Both the position numbers and the translations under genes were made by a program. Below the pieces are notes generated by a model. The model made no database searches. It was given only the letters and a program-made list of their open reading frames with translations, and was not told the origin of the DNA. A stretch of DNA of 64,000 nt, taken from contig NZ_AP023272.1 of the NCBI RefSeq assembly GCF_013426735.1, positions 912,501-976,500 of the forward strand, read 5' to 3'. Positions 19,295 through 29,097 of the stretch are shown one piece after another. How positions within the stretch are numbered: position 1 is the stretch's first letter; every line of letters begins with the position of its first letter. The DNA is from Agrobacterium vitis. Its GTDB lineage: Bacteria; Pseudomonadota; Alphaproteobacteria; Rhizobiales; Rhizobiaceae.

Positions 19295-20278
19295 CTACCA
19301 GGATTTCCAGCCGATCAGCAGTCCGACATCCGTGGTCAGAGCCGCATCCCGCGCTGCCTCCACGTCGGAGAACGGCGCGCCACGTTCCAGATTGGCAGCA
19401 ATGAGGCTGGCATCAGGAACGGTAAAGCTGGTGCCTCGAAACACCACGGTCATCAGCAGCGGCCCGGTGGACCACCAGGCGGGGGCATCCGGCAGCAGCG
19501 CCATGGCCTGCGGCATGGCCTCGATAATTCGCGCAAAGACCAGATGGCCGGGCGGGCTGGCGATCAAGGAATTGGTTAGCAGCAGGCTACCAAGGCCGGT
19601 CTGGCGTGGCGTGTCCTCGGCAAGGGCAGCAAGCCCGACCAGAGACAGGCAATCGGCAAAGCCGATATCGTCACGTGCCGGATACCAGTCGCAATCAAGG
19701 TAGATCCCGCCGAACTTCTGAAGGATCAGATAGCGCGCCACATCGACAGCACCGGGATAATCACCACGCGCCAGCATGGCGTTAAAGCTCGGATGCTGGT
19801 CAAATCCCTGTGCTTCAAGGTCGGCCTCGCGCCACAGCCGATAGGCAAAGCCATGGCGCGCGCAGTGGTCGGCCCAGGCCTGGCAGGCGGGTGGTAGGGC
19901 TAGTGTTCCGAGCCAGATCTGGTGCAGCACTCTTGGCACTGCTACGCGGTTCAGCGCCGCCATATCTCGCCGCTCATCGCTGCTGAAGCGCGAAAACGGC
20001 AAAAGCAGGTCCGGCGGTGGCGCGAGTGTATATTGCAGCCCGGTGACCCGCAGCCTGTCGCCAGCGATCTTGACCAGCTTTAGATAGGCTGAATGCAGTT
20101 TGCGCGGCATACCAAGCGCGGTGTCAGGCCCAAGCCCTGCCTGCGCCAGCAAATCATGGTCGCCGGCCAGGGTATCCAGCATAGCTTTTGCCGCCTCTAG
20201 CTCGCGCTTTTTGGCAAGCTCCAGGCTTTGGGCAATTATGGCGCGACTTTTCAGTCTCGGGGGTAAGTCTTGGCTCAC
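19295..20278 (-). CDS. DXD-type glycosyltransferase (GT32-like)
   Basis: The 327-residue product has an N-terminal helical extension (1-100) and then a GT-A domain. PRVLHQIWLG is at 115-124, AVDVARYLILQKFGGIYLDCDW is the usual conserved block split around residues 178-198, and the metal-binding DXD is D195-C-D197. These are the marks of the glycosyltransferase sugar-binding region found in OCH1/capsular enzymes. It is transcribed alone, against its neighbours. The donor and acceptor are unknown. Confidence 0.87.
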   Translation of the reverse strand: MSQDLPPRLKSRAIIAQSLELAKKRELEAAKAMLDTLAGDHDLLAQAGLGPDTALGMPRKLHSAYLKLVKIAGDRLRVTGLQYTLAPPPDLLLPFSRFSSDERRDMAALNRVAVPRVLHQIWLGTLALPPACQAWADHCARHGFAYRLWREADLEAQGFDQHPSFNAMLARGDYPGAVDVARYLILQKFGGIYLDCDWYPARDDIGFADCLSLVGLAALAEDTPRQTGLGSLLLTNSLIASPPGHLVFARIIEAMPQAMALLPDAPAWWSTGPLLMTVVFRGTSFTVPDASLIAANLERGAPFSDVEAARDAALTTDVGLLIGWKSW

Positions 20279-20450
20279 GATGACCGGTCCATTTTATCAG
20301 TCTTCTGACCTACCGATAAAAAACTGACATGTGCAAGCCGTAAAGCCATGTCCGAGTCGCGATTAAAGCATGTGTGTCAGCGATAGACATCAATGATTTG
20401 CTAAGATACGGTACCTACAAAGTCATAGGATGGGTTGGGAAAAGTGACGC

Positions 20451-22337
20451 ATGGCAGAATGCGCAGATCTGCTTTATGTGGATAATATCAGTGTGTCTTT
20501 TCCCCTGTTGGGCGCAAGCATCCAGGCGGTCAAGTCTTTCAGCATGGTGCTGCGACCCGGCAAGGTCACGGCGCTGGTCGGTGAATCCGGGTCGGGGAAA
20601 TCCGTGCTTGGACGCTCGATCATGGGGATCGAATCCAACTTGGCACAGATCAATGGCCGGGTTGTTTTTAATGATCCGCAAAAGGCAGCCCAGGTCGATC
20701 TGCTGTCTCTGCCCTATGACGGGCGCCAGATCCGCCAGATTCGCGGCAACCGGATCGGCATGATCTTCCAGGAGCCGATGACCTCGTTTTCGCCGGTCCA
20801 TACCGTCGGCAATCAGATCGAGGAAGTGCTGCGGGTCCACACCACGCTTTCGCCGCGCGAACGCCAGGAACGGCTGGAAGAAATGCTGGGTCTGGTCGGG
20901 TTCAACGACCCGGCTCGTGTCGCAACCATGTATCCGTTCGAGCTGTCCGGCGGCATGCGTCAGCGGGCGATGATCGCCATGGCGTTGATTTGCAATCCGG
21001 CGCTGCTGATTGCCGATGAACCGACCACGGCGCTTGATGTCACCATTCAGGCGCAGATCCTCAAACTCCTGAAGGAGTTGCAGGAAAAGCTTGGCATGGC
21101 GATCCTGTTGATCACCCATGATCTGGGTGTTGTCGCCAGTCTCGCCGATGAAGTCGTGGTGATCTATCGCGGCGAGGTGATGGAATCCGGCCCGGTCGAG
21201 GCCATCTTCAGCGCGCCGCAACATGCCTATACTAAGGGCCTCATGCAGGCGGTGCCGCATTTCGACATGGACCGCAACGAGCGCCTGAAGCCGCTTCGGG
21301 AAATCCGCGTCGATACCGGGCGGTTGATGGACAGGTGTCGCGTGCCGTCTGGCGGCGATGGCGTGTTGCTTTCGGTGCGCAATATTTCCAAATCCTTCCA
21401 GTCCAAGGGCTCGAACGGGTTTTTCTCGCGCCCGACTGCGCCGACTTTGGCCGTCAACGACGTCTCCTTCGATATCTTTCGCGGTGAAACTCTGGGGTTG
21501 GTGGGCGAAAGCGGGTGCGGCAAGACCACGCTCAGCAAGATTTTGATGCGCGGCGTTACCGCCGATCACGGCACGGCTGTCTATCATGGTGCCGATGGCC
21601 CGCTGGATATGCTGAAGGCTGAAGGATCAAAGCTGCGAGACCTGCGCACCCGCATTCAGATGGTGTTCCAGGACCCGGTCTCTTCGCTGTCACCGCGCAT
21701 GACGGTGCGCGGCATTATCAGTGAACCCCTGGAAATTCATGATCGCGGCAATCGGGCTGCACGGCTGGATCTGGTCAATCGGTTGATCCATGCGATTGGC
21801 CTGCCGGAAACCGCGCTGGGGCGCTATCCGCACAGCTTTTCCGGCGGTCAGCGGCAGCGGATCGGCATTGCCCGGTCGCTGGCGCTGGGGCCGGATCTGG
21901 TGATCTGCGATGAGCCGGTTTCGGCGCTGGATGTGTCGGTGCAGGCGCAGATCCTCAACCTGATGAAGGATTTGAAGAGTGAGCTTGGCCTGACCTATCT
22001 GTTCATTTCCCACAATCTGGCCGTGGTGAATTACATGGCCGACCGGGTGGCGGTGATGTATGCGGGCCGTATTGTCGAGATTGCCCCTTGCGAGGTGATC
22101 ATGCGCGATCCGGTCCATCCCTATACCAAGAAATTGCTGGCAGCGGTGCCGCTGCCCAATCTGGATCATCCGATGGATTTCAACCTGATCGGAGAACCGT
22201 CGCTGGCTGCCAAAAAGCGCTGGGCCAGGCATTTTCACGATGAAGGCGATCCGGCAACGCTTGCCCATGCCGATCTGGGTGGTGGCCATCTGGTTTTGGC
22301 CCGCCGTGAGGTGGATGCAAGGGAGTTGCGCTCGTGA
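20451..22337 (+). CDS. Peptide-type ABC importer, fused double ATPase
   Basis: The 628-residue protein carries two complete ATPase domains, like DppD and DppF joined. Domain 1 has Walker A GESGSGKS (44-51), signature LSGGM (165-169) and Walker B LLIADE (185-190). Domain 2 has GESGCGKT (352-359), FSGGQ (463-467) and LVICDE (483-488). Each ends in the oligopeptide-type C-terminal extension ([18 protein letters not shown]). It is the first gene of a four-gene importer operon (20451-26432); each next gene overlaps the previous by four bases. Confidence 0.95.
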   Translation: MAECADLLYVDNISVSFPLLGASIQAVKSFSMVLRPGKVTALVGESGSGKSVLGRSIMGIESNLAQINGRVVFNDPQKAAQVDLLSLPYDGRQIRQIRGNRIGMIFQEPMTSFSPVHTVGNQIEEVLRVHTTLSPRERQERLEEMLGLVGFNDPARVATMYPFELSGGMRQRAMIAMALICNPALLIADEPTTALDVTIQAQILKLLKELQEKLGMAILLITHDLGVVASLADEVVVIYRGEVMESGPVEAIFSAPQHAYTKGLMQAVPHFDMDRNERLKPLREIRVDTGRLMDRCRVPSGGDGVLLSVRNISKSFQSKGSNGFFSRPTAPTLAVNDVSFDIFRGETLGLVGESGCGKTTLSKILMRGVTADHGTAVYHGADGPLDMLKAEGSKLRDLRTRIQMVFQDPVSSLSPRMTVRGIISEPLEIHDRGNRAARLDLVNRLIHAIGLPETALGRYPHSFSGGQRQRIGIARSLALGPDLVICDEPVSALDVSVQAQILNLMKDLKSELGLTYLFISHNLAVVNYMADRVAVMYAGRIVEIAPCEVIMRDPVHPYTKKLLAAVPLPNLDHPMDFNLIGEPSLAAKKRWARHFHDEGDPATLAHADLGGGHLVLARREVDARELRS

Positions 22338-24256
22338 TCCGCCACCGCCTTACCCGTCGTCGAGCGCTTGCGCTGATGTCCGCTGCCTTTCTGCCGCGTT
22401 CACTTCTGGCGGCGTCGCATCCAAGTGAACCGGAACTGCTGAAAGCCAAGGTCGAGGCTGGTCAACTGCCACCAATGGCTGAGCGCCTGCCGAAAGTGCC
22501 GCGCGTGGTGTCCCTTGAAGGGCCTGAGCGAGCGCCGGGGCGCTATGGCGGGACGATCCGCATGTTGATCGGCGGCCAGCGCGATATCAGATATATGCCG
22601 ATCAATTGTTACTGCCGGCTGATCGGCTATGATCTCGCCTTCAATTTCCAGCCGGATCTGCTGGAACGGTTCGAGGTGGTCGAGGAGCGGATCTTTACCT
22701 TCCACCTGCGCGACGGCCATCGCTGGTCGGATGGTTCACCGTTTACGGCAGAGGATTTCCGCTATGTCTGGGAAGACATGTTCCATGACAAGAAACTTCA
22801 CAAGGGCGGAATTCCCACGGTCTTCCGGGTCAACGACAAGGAACCGGTCTTCGAGGTGCTGGACGCGCTGACCGTTCGTTATACCTGGGAGGACCCTAAT
22901 CCGGACTTTCTGGCCGAGCTTGCCGCCCCGACCGCAACGCGTCTGATGATGCCCGGTGCCTATCTCAAGCAGTTCCACCACAAATACCAGGCCAAGGAAA
23001 AGCTGGAGGAACTGGCCAAACGAAACGGCGTGCAGGATTGGGTGGCGCTGCATCAGAAAATGTCGCGCATCGTGCGCCCGGAAAATCCCGATCTGCCGAC
23101 GCTGGATGCCTGGATCCCCCGGACTGCGCCGCCATCGGGCCAGTTCATCTTCGAGCGCAATCCCTTCTACCACCGGGTGGACGAGAACGGGGTCCAATTG
23201 CCCTATATCGACAAGGTGGTGATGGGCGTTGGTTCCGGCGACCTGATTTCAGCCAAGACCGGCACGGGTGAAAGCGATCTGCAATTCACCAATCTGGATT
23301 TTGCCGATTATACCTTCCTGAAAAACGCCGAGAAACGCTATCCGATCAAGGTCGATCTGTGGAAGCGCACCCAAGGGGCGCGCATCGCGCTGATGCCGAA
23401 CCTGAATTGCAAGGATCTGGTCTGGCGTCAGGTGCTGCTTGATGTCCGGGTGCGCCGGGCGCTGTCCTTGGCAATCAACCGCGAAGAGATCAATAAGGCA
23501 GTGTTTTTCGGCCTGGCTCAGGCTTCCGCCAATGCCATCCTGCCCGAAAGTCCGCTGTTCAAGCCGGAATATCGCGATGCCTGGGCCGGGTTCGACCCCG
23601 ATCAGGCCAATGCGCTGTTAGACGAGGCAGGCTTGGTCCGCCCTGACCGGCATGGCCTTCGCCTGTTGCCGGACGGGCGTGAGGCGGTGCTGATTGTCGA
23701 GAGCACCGGGGAAAGCTCCTTCGATTCCGACGTGCTGGAGCTGATTACCGATCACTTCCGCAAGATCGGCTTCCGGCTTTTTGTGCATATTTCGCATCGC
23801 GAGCTGTTTCGCCGTCGCATCACCAATGGCGAAACGGTGATGGCTGTTTGGCAGGGATTGGACAATGGCGTGCCAACCGCCGACATGTCGCCACGTGAAT
23901 TGGCGCCGACCAGTGACGATCAGTTGCAATGGCCGCTTTGGGGCCTGCACACTCTGTCGGGCGGTGGCGACGGCCGAGCACCGGAAATTCCCGAGGCGCG
24001 GGCGTTGCTCGACCTGTTTCGGGCTTGGCGGCAGTCCGATTTGCTGGAGGAGCGCACGGCGATCTGGCATGACATGCTGCGGCTCTATACCGATCAGGTC
24101 TTTACCATTGGCATCGTCAATTCCGCCTTGCAGCCGGTGGTGAAATCGCGAAAGCTCAGGAACCTGCCGGAAAAAGGCCTGTTCGGCTTCGTCCCGACCT
24201 CCCAACTCGGCGTCTATATGCCGGATACATTCTGGTATGATGAGGATGCGACATGA
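22334..24256 (+). CDS. ABC importer substrate-binding protein, family 5
   Basis: The 640-residue periplasmic binding protein is of the DppA/OppA class (SBP_bac_5). The N-terminus has twin arginines and a hydrophobic stretch (TRRRALALMSAAFLPRSLLA), so export may use the Tat route. The domain contains FHLRDGHRWSDGSPFTAEDF and VRRALSLAINREEI, standard landmarks. The start is GTG at 22334, overlapping the ATPase stop. It is longer than DppA (about 535 residues) and resembles the large binding proteins that handle modified peptides or oligosaccharides. Setting among glycosyltransferases hints at a sugar-containing ligand; this is inference. Confidence 0.92.
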   Translation: MIRHRLTRRRALALMSAAFLPRSLLAASHPSEPELLKAKVEAGQLPPMAERLPKVPRVVSLEGPERAPGRYGGTIRMLIGGQRDIRYMPINCYCRLIGYDLAFNFQPDLLERFEVVEERIFTFHLRDGHRWSDGSPFTAEDFRYVWEDMFHDKKLHKGGIPTVFRVNDKEPVFEVLDALTVRYTWEDPNPDFLAELAAPTATRLMMPGAYLKQFHHKYQAKEKLEELAKRNGVQDWVALHQKMSRIVRPENPDLPTLDAWIPRTAPPSGQFIFERNPFYHRVDENGVQLPYIDKVVMGVGSGDLISAKTGTGESDLQFTNLDFADYTFLKNAEKRYPIKVDLWKRTQGARIALMPNLNCKDLVWRQVLLDVRVRRALSLAINREEINKAVFFGLAQASANAILPESPLFKPEYRDAWAGFDPDQANALLDEAGLVRPDRHGLRLLPDGREAVLIVESTGESSFDSDVLELITDHFRKIGFRLFVHISHRELFRRRITNGETVMAVWQGLDNGVPTADMSPRELAPTSDDQLQWPLWGLHTLSGGGDGRAPEIPEARALLDLFRAWRQSDLLEERTAIWHDMLRLYTDQVFTIGIVNSALQPVVKSRKLRNLPEKGLFGFVPTSQLGVYMPDTFWYDEDAT

Positions 24257-25251
24257 TCCGCTATATTCTCTGGCGCATTGCCGTGATGATCCCGACGCTG
24301 ATCATGATTTCCATGCTGGTCTTCACCATTATCGAGCTGCCGCCCGGTGATTACTTCGAAAGCTATGTCGAGGAAATGCGGGCCATCGGCGAAAAGGCCG
24401 ATTTGCAGGAAATCGAGGAGCTGAAGGCGCGCTACGGTTTCGACAAGCCCGCGCCGATCCGCTATTTCAACTGGGTGACTGGCTTCGTGCAGGGCGATTT
24501 CGGCTATTCCTTCGAATATCGTATGCCGGTGGCCGATGTGGTCGGCGACCGGGTCTTGCTGACCATCCTGGTTTCCACCGTCACCATTGCGGTCACCTGG
24601 CTGCTGGCCTTTCCAATCGGCATCTATTCAGCCACCCATCAATATAGCTGGGGCGATTACGGGCTGACCCTGCTGGGCCTGATCGGCATCGCTGTGCCAA
24701 ACTTCATCCTGGCGCTTGTCATGATGTATTTCGCCAATATCTGGTTTGGCATTTCCATCGGTCACCTCATGGACCAGCGCTTTCTCGGTCAGGCGATGAG
24801 CTGGGACAAGTTCAAGTCTATCCTCGAACATCTCTGGATTCCTGTCATCATCATCGGCACGGCTGGCACCGCTGGCATGGTGCGTCGTGTCAGGGCCAAT
24901 CTGCTGGACGAGCTGCACAAGCAATATGTGATGACGGCGCGGGCCAAGGGGTTGCACCCGTTTCGAGTGTTGATCAAATATCCGCTGCGCATGTCGTTGA
25001 ATTTCTTCATTTCCGATATCGGCTCCATCCTGCCGACGATTATTTCCGGGGCGGAAATTACCGCCGTCGTGCTGTCTCTGGAAACCACCGGCCCGATGCT
25101 GATCCGGGCGCTTCAGGACCAGGACATGTATCTGGCCGGGTCGTTTCTGATGTTCCTGGCGGTGCTGACGGTCATCGGCGTGCTGATTTCGGATATCGCG
25201 CTGGCGCTGCTTGATCCACGCATCCGCTTGCAGGGAGGGCGCAGCAAATGA
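24253..25251 (+). CDS. ABC importer permease, DppB type
   Basis: The 332-residue inner-membrane protein begins MIRYILWRIAVMIPTLIMIS, the usual first helix of DppB/OppB permeases. It has about six helices and the coupling-helix segment YVMTARAKGLHPFRVLIKYPLR (about residues 233-254), which docks on the ATPase. ATGA overlap with the binding-protein gene. It pairs with the next gene to form the channel. Confidence 0.93.
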   Translation: MIRYILWRIAVMIPTLIMISMLVFTIIELPPGDYFESYVEEMRAIGEKADLQEIEELKARYGFDKPAPIRYFNWVTGFVQGDFGYSFEYRMPVADVVGDRVLLTILVSTVTIAVTWLLAFPIGIYSATHQYSWGDYGLTLLGLIGIAVPNFILALVMMYFANIWFGISIGHLMDQRFLGQAMSWDKFKSILEHLWIPVIIIGTAGTAGMVRRVRANLLDELHKQYVMTARAKGLHPFRVLIKYPLRMSLNFFISDIGSILPTIISGAEITAVVLSLETTGPMLIRALQDQDMYLAGSFLMFLAVLTVIGVLISDIALALLDPRIRLQGGRSK

Positions 25252-26432
25252 GCGACACACACGCTGGCCCCTCCACCGGTGGCGCGATACCGCATTACGT
25301 CTCGCCTTTGCCGTTCGATCCCTATGCGGCGGAGGACGAGGTCACATCCCGACGCTCACCGATCGATCAGGCCTCGCAATTTCGCCTGACCTGGTGGCGA
25401 TTCAAGCGGCACAAGCTGGCCTATTATTCCGGCATGCTGCTGCTGGCCGCCTATCTGATGATTGTCGTCATCGAATTTCTTGCGCCTTATAATGTCCATA
25501 CCCGCAATGTGGACCGGATCTACGCGCCGCCGCAAGCTGTGCATCTGTTTGATGATGGGCAATTCATCGGCCCCTTCGTCTATGGTCGGACGATGACGCT
25601 GGATATGGATACGCTGAAACGGGTCTATACCGAAGATCCGCAACAGGTGCAGAAGCTGCGGTTTTTCTGCCGTGGTGACGGCTATCGTTTCTGGGGTCTG
25701 GTGGAAAGCAATCTGCACCTCGTCTGTCCGGCGGAAGGTGGCAATTTCTTCCTGCTCGGCACCGACCGGCTGGGCCGGGACGTGCTGTCGCGTATTCTCT
25801 ACGGCGCCCGGATTTCGCTGACCATCGGCCTTCTGGGCGTGATGACCAGTTTCGTGCTCGGCATCGTCATCGGTGGGCTGGCTGGCTATTGGGGCGGCTG
25901 GTTCGACATGGTCGTGCAGCGCGTTACCGAAGTGCTGCATTCCATTCCCAGCATTCCGCTGTGGCTGGCGCTGGCGGCGATCATGCCGCCGGACTGGAGC
26001 CCGCTGCTGGTTTATCTTGGTATCACCTTCATTCTCGGCCTGTTGGATTGGACAGGGCTGGCGCGGGCGGTGCGCTCCAAGCTGCTGGCGCTGCGCGAAG
26101 AAGATTACGTGCTGGCCGCCCAGATGATGGGATCGGGCAGCGCCCGTATCATCGGTCGTCATCTCATTCCCGGCTTCATGTCACATCTGATTGCCAGCGC
26201 GACGCTGACCATTCCCGGCATGATCCTCGGTGAAACAACCCTGAGTTTTCTGGGGCTTGGCCTTCGTCCACCAATTACCAGCTGGGGTGTGTTGCTGACA
26301 GAGGCGCGCTCGGTCAATGTGATCGCACTTTATCCTTGGCTGCTGTTCCCGGTTGTTCCCGTCATCGTGATCATTCTTGCCTTCAATTTTCTAGGGGATG
26401 GTCTTAGGGATGCCGCAGATCCATATAAGTGA
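25248..26432 (+). CDS. ABC importer permease, DppC type
   Basis: The 394-residue inner-membrane protein is the second permease. A cytoplasmic N-terminus of about 60 residues precedes helix 1. A periplasmic loop of about 110 residues (roughly 85-185) separates it from the core, longer than in DppC. The core holds GTDRLGRDVLSRILYGARISL and the coupling loop EEDYVLAAQMMGSGSARIIGRHLIP, both family landmarks. The start overlaps the preceding stop (ATGA). Confidence 0.93.
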   Translation: MSDTHAGPSTGGAIPHYVSPLPFDPYAAEDEVTSRRSPIDQASQFRLTWWRFKRHKLAYYSGMLLLAAYLMIVVIEFLAPYNVHTRNVDRIYAPPQAVHLFDDGQFIGPFVYGRTMTLDMDTLKRVYTEDPQQVQKLRFFCRGDGYRFWGLVESNLHLVCPAEGGNFFLLGTDRLGRDVLSRILYGARISLTIGLLGVMTSFVLGIVIGGLAGYWGGWFDMVVQRVTEVLHSIPSIPLWLALAAIMPPDWSPLLVYLGITFILGLLDWTGLARAVRSKLLALREEDYVLAAQMMGSGSARIIGRHLIPGFMSHLIASATLTIPGMILGETTLSFLGLGLRPPITSWGVLLTEARSVNVIALYPWLLFPVVPVIVIILAFNFLGDGLRDAADPYK

Positions 26433-26537
26433 TCGCTGTATACGGGAACGGCGACCTTTACCCATGCCCATGGCTGTTGCTCAGTCCGTCCGGATTGATT
26501 GATCCATGCAGTGACATTTCTTGGAGAGACTGACCAC

Positions 26538-27746
26538 ATGTCGAGACGTCTGGGGCAAGCCCGCATCCTCATGTACAGCCATGACACGTTCGGTCTTGGC
26601 CATTTGCGCCGCTGCCGCACCATTGCCCATTCGCTGGTGGAGGATTATCGCGGCCTGCAAGTGCTGATCATTTCAGGCGCGACGATTGCCGGTGCCTTCG
26701 ATTATCGCGCCCGGGTCGATTTCGTCAAAATTCCCAGCGTCATCAAGCTGCGCAATGGCGAATATACCTCGATGGACCGTCATATCGATCTGCATGAAAC
26801 GCTGAAAATGCGCCAGTCGATCATCCGCCATACGGCGGAAAGTTTCGAGCCTGATATGTTCATCATCGACAAGGAACCGCTTGGCCTGCGCGGCGAAGTG
26901 GAGGACACGCTGACCTATCTGAAGACCCGCGGCACCAAACTGGTGCTCGGTCTGCGCGATGTGATGGATGCGCCGCATCTTCTGGAAGCGGAATGGAAGC
27001 GCAATGATGTCCTGGCCAAGATTGCCCGGCTCTATGATGACGTCTGGGTCTATGGGCCGCCGGATTTCTATGATCCGCTGACCGGTATAGATGCGCCGCC
27101 AGCCCTGCGTTCGAAAATGCGTTTCGTCGGCTTTCTGCAACGCAATGCCTTGACGGGAACGAGGTCGGATCATTCGCCCCAGGGCGATTATCTGCTGGTG
27201 ACCACCGGTGGCGGTGGCGATGGTGGCGATCTGGTGCGTGATGTGATTGCGGCCTATCAGGCCGATCCGACGTTGGATCAGCCGGCGCTGGTGGTGCTGG
27301 GGCCTTATATGCCCGCCGATTTGCGGCAGAAATTCATGGAGGCGGGATCGCGCCATCCGAAACTGACGATGATCGAATTCGACAACCGCATGGAGGATCT
27401 GATCGCCGGAGCCAAGGCGGTGGTGGCGATGGGCGGCTATAATACCTATTGTGAAATTCTGTCCTTCGATAAACCGGCCTTGATCGTGCCGCGCACCGAA
27501 CCGCGCGAGGAACAGCTGATCCGCGCCACCCGCGCTTGCGAACTGGGTCTGGTCAGCATGGTCCTGCCTGACCAATCCAGCGATAGCATGGCGTTTGCGC
27601 AGGCCATCAAGGCTGTGTTGAAACGCGATCCGCCCTCGGTCAGTGCGCCCGGCATGCATCTGGAAGGCTTGCCGACCATTTCCCGCATCGTTGCCGATTG
27701 TCTCGAAGAGCGCGGTGCCGGACGGTTCTCGGTGGTGCAAGGGTAA
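26538..27746 (+). CDS. MurG-like glycosyltransferase (GT28-type C-domain), copy A
   Basis: The 402-residue GT-B protein begins with YSHDTFGLGHLRRC, the glycine-rich acceptor-side loop of this class. Its C-terminal domain has LVTTGGGGDGGDLV and then MGGYNTYCEIL and KPALIVPR, which resemble the donor-binding end of MurG. Start ATG 26538 has GGAGAGAC about 8 bases upstream. It is related to the gene at 29098 (shared GxGHLxR loop and GGYNTxC motif), and a GT4 gene lies between them. The sugar is unknown. It lies 105 bases after the peptide importer on the same strand. Confidence 0.85.
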   Translation: MSRRLGQARILMYSHDTFGLGHLRRCRTIAHSLVEDYRGLQVLIISGATIAGAFDYRARVDFVKIPSVIKLRNGEYTSMDRHIDLHETLKMRQSIIRHTAESFEPDMFIIDKEPLGLRGEVEDTLTYLKTRGTKLVLGLRDVMDAPHLLEAEWKRNDVLAKIARLYDDVWVYGPPDFYDPLTGIDAPPALRSKMRFVGFLQRNALTGTRSDHSPQGDYLLVTTGGGGDGGDLVRDVIAAYQADPTLDQPALVVLGPYMPADLRQKFMEAGSRHPKLTMIEFDNRMEDLIAGAKAVVAMGGYNTYCEILSFDKPALIVPRTEPREEQLIRATRACELGLVSMVLPDQSSDSMAFAQAIKAVLKRDPPSVSAPGMHLEGLPTISRIVADCLEERGAGRFSVVQG

Positions 27747-27750
27747 GATC

Positions 27751-28986
27751 GTGCCGCAGCCAACAAAGATTGTCGTTTTACTGAAAGGCTATCCGCGCCT
27801 GTCGGAAACCTTTATCGCCCAGGAATTGCTAGGCCTGGAGCAGGCCGGATTTGCACTGGAGCTGGTGGCCATGCGCCGCCCAACCGATAAGAAGCGTCAT
27901 CCCGTCCATGATGAAATCCAGGCACCGGTGCATTACCTGCCGGAATATCTGCATGAAGAACCGGGGCGCGTGCTGAAAGCCCTGTGGGCCGTGCGGCGTC
28001 TGCCCGGTTTTCGCCCGGTTCTCACGCAGTTTTTCAAGGATCTGCGGCGCGATTTCTCTCGCAACAGGTTTCGCCGTCTGGGTCAGGCCATGGTGCTGGT
28101 GGCCGAATGGCCTGGCAAGGCGGATTGGCTACATGCGCATTTCATCCACACGCCCGCCTCGGTCGCCTTTTATGCCAGCCTGCTTGGCAGTAGAGGCTTC
28201 AGCGTTTCGGCCCATGCCAAGGATATCTGGACATCGGAAAGCTGGGATCTGGCCGACAAGCTGGCCCATGCGGCCTGGGTGGTGACTTGCACAAAAGTCG
28301 GCTTCGACCGGTTGAGCGCTCTGGCCGATGGGCGTGACAGCGTCCACCTGAGCTATCACGGGCTCGATCTTGATCGGTTTCCGCATTTCGAGGGCGTGCG
28401 TCCGGCTCGTGACGGTTCCGACTCCGCCGATCCGCTGCGGTTGCTATCGGTTGGCCGTGCGGTGAAAAAGAAGGGCTATGATGTGCTGCTGCGGGCGCTT
28501 TCAGCGCTTCCCGCCGATCTCAACTGGCATTTTACCCATATCGGTGGCGGTGACGAACTGGTTCGGTTGCAGGCCTTGGCGGATCAGCTTGGCATTGCCA
28601 GTCGCATCACCTGGAAAGGCGCGATGGACCAGCGCGATGTGCTGACCCATTACCGCGAAAGCGATCTTTTCGCACTTGCCTGCCGGATCACCGCCGATGG
28701 CGACCGCGATGGCCTGCCGAATGTGCTGGTGGAGGCTGCAAGCCAAGGGCTGATGCCGGTCAGCACCACGGTCTCGGGGATATCCGAACTGTTTGTCGAT
28801 GGCGAAAATGGACTGCTGGTGGAGCCTGATGATGCGCAGGCGCTGGCTTTGGCGCTGGAAAAAGCCATGCGTGATCCGGCCTTGCGCGCCCGGCTCGGGT
28901 CCGCCGCCGAGGGCAAGGTGCGGCGTGATTTCGATTATCGCAACAGTATCCGTGACCTGACGGACTTGTTTTCTGGCCGTCAATAA
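27751..28986 (+). CDS. Glycosyltransferase family 4 protein, WcaL-like
   Basis: The 411-residue GT-B enzyme begins near VLLKGYPRLSETFI, the standard opening of colanic-acid/exopolysaccharide glycosyltransferases. The donor domain has LLSVGRAVKKKGYDVLLRAL and an E-x7-E region DGLPNVLVEAASQGL. The start is taken as GTG 27751 with AAGGG seven bases upstream; it lies four bases after the preceding stop, so the genes are co-transcribed. Predicted role: adding one sugar during polysaccharide assembly at the inner membrane. Confidence 0.9.
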   Translation: MPQPTKIVVLLKGYPRLSETFIAQELLGLEQAGFALELVAMRRPTDKKRHPVHDEIQAPVHYLPEYLHEEPGRVLKALWAVRRLPGFRPVLTQFFKDLRRDFSRNRFRRLGQAMVLVAEWPGKADWLHAHFIHTPASVAFYASLLGSRGFSVSAHAKDIWTSESWDLADKLAHAAWVVTCTKVGFDRLSALADGRDSVHLSYHGLDLDRFPHFEGVRPARDGSDSADPLRLLSVGRAVKKKGYDVLLRALSALPADLNWHFTHIGGGDELVRLQALADQLGIASRITWKGAMDQRDVLTHYRESDLFALACRITADGDRDGLPNVLVEAASQGLMPVSTTVSGISELFVDGENGLLVEPDDAQALALALEKAMRDPALRARLGSAAEGKVRRDFDYRNSIRDLTDLFSGRQ

Positions 28987-29097
28987 GCGCTTGCATAGGG
29001 GCTGATTTCAGGAAATATGCCTTTGACAGCGCGTGATATGGCATTCTTGCGTCTCGCCATTCTGTGAAAAGCGGAAACTCCCCAGGAGCATACGTAC

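Noticed and set aside
20415-21587. A 390-codon minus-strand frame opposite the fused ATPase gene
   Set aside because: It shows no domain and is explained by codon use of the ATPase gene; the same holds for the long frames opposite 16297-17295, 26673-27740 and 40639-41889.
22334-24256. The binding protein as a lipoprotein
   Set aside because: There is no cysteine in a lipobox position; the start has twin arginines and a plain hydrophobic stretch.
28987-29097. A sigma-70 promoter with TTGACA near 29022
   Set aside because: No acceptable -10 box lies 16-18 bases on, so the match is likely chance.
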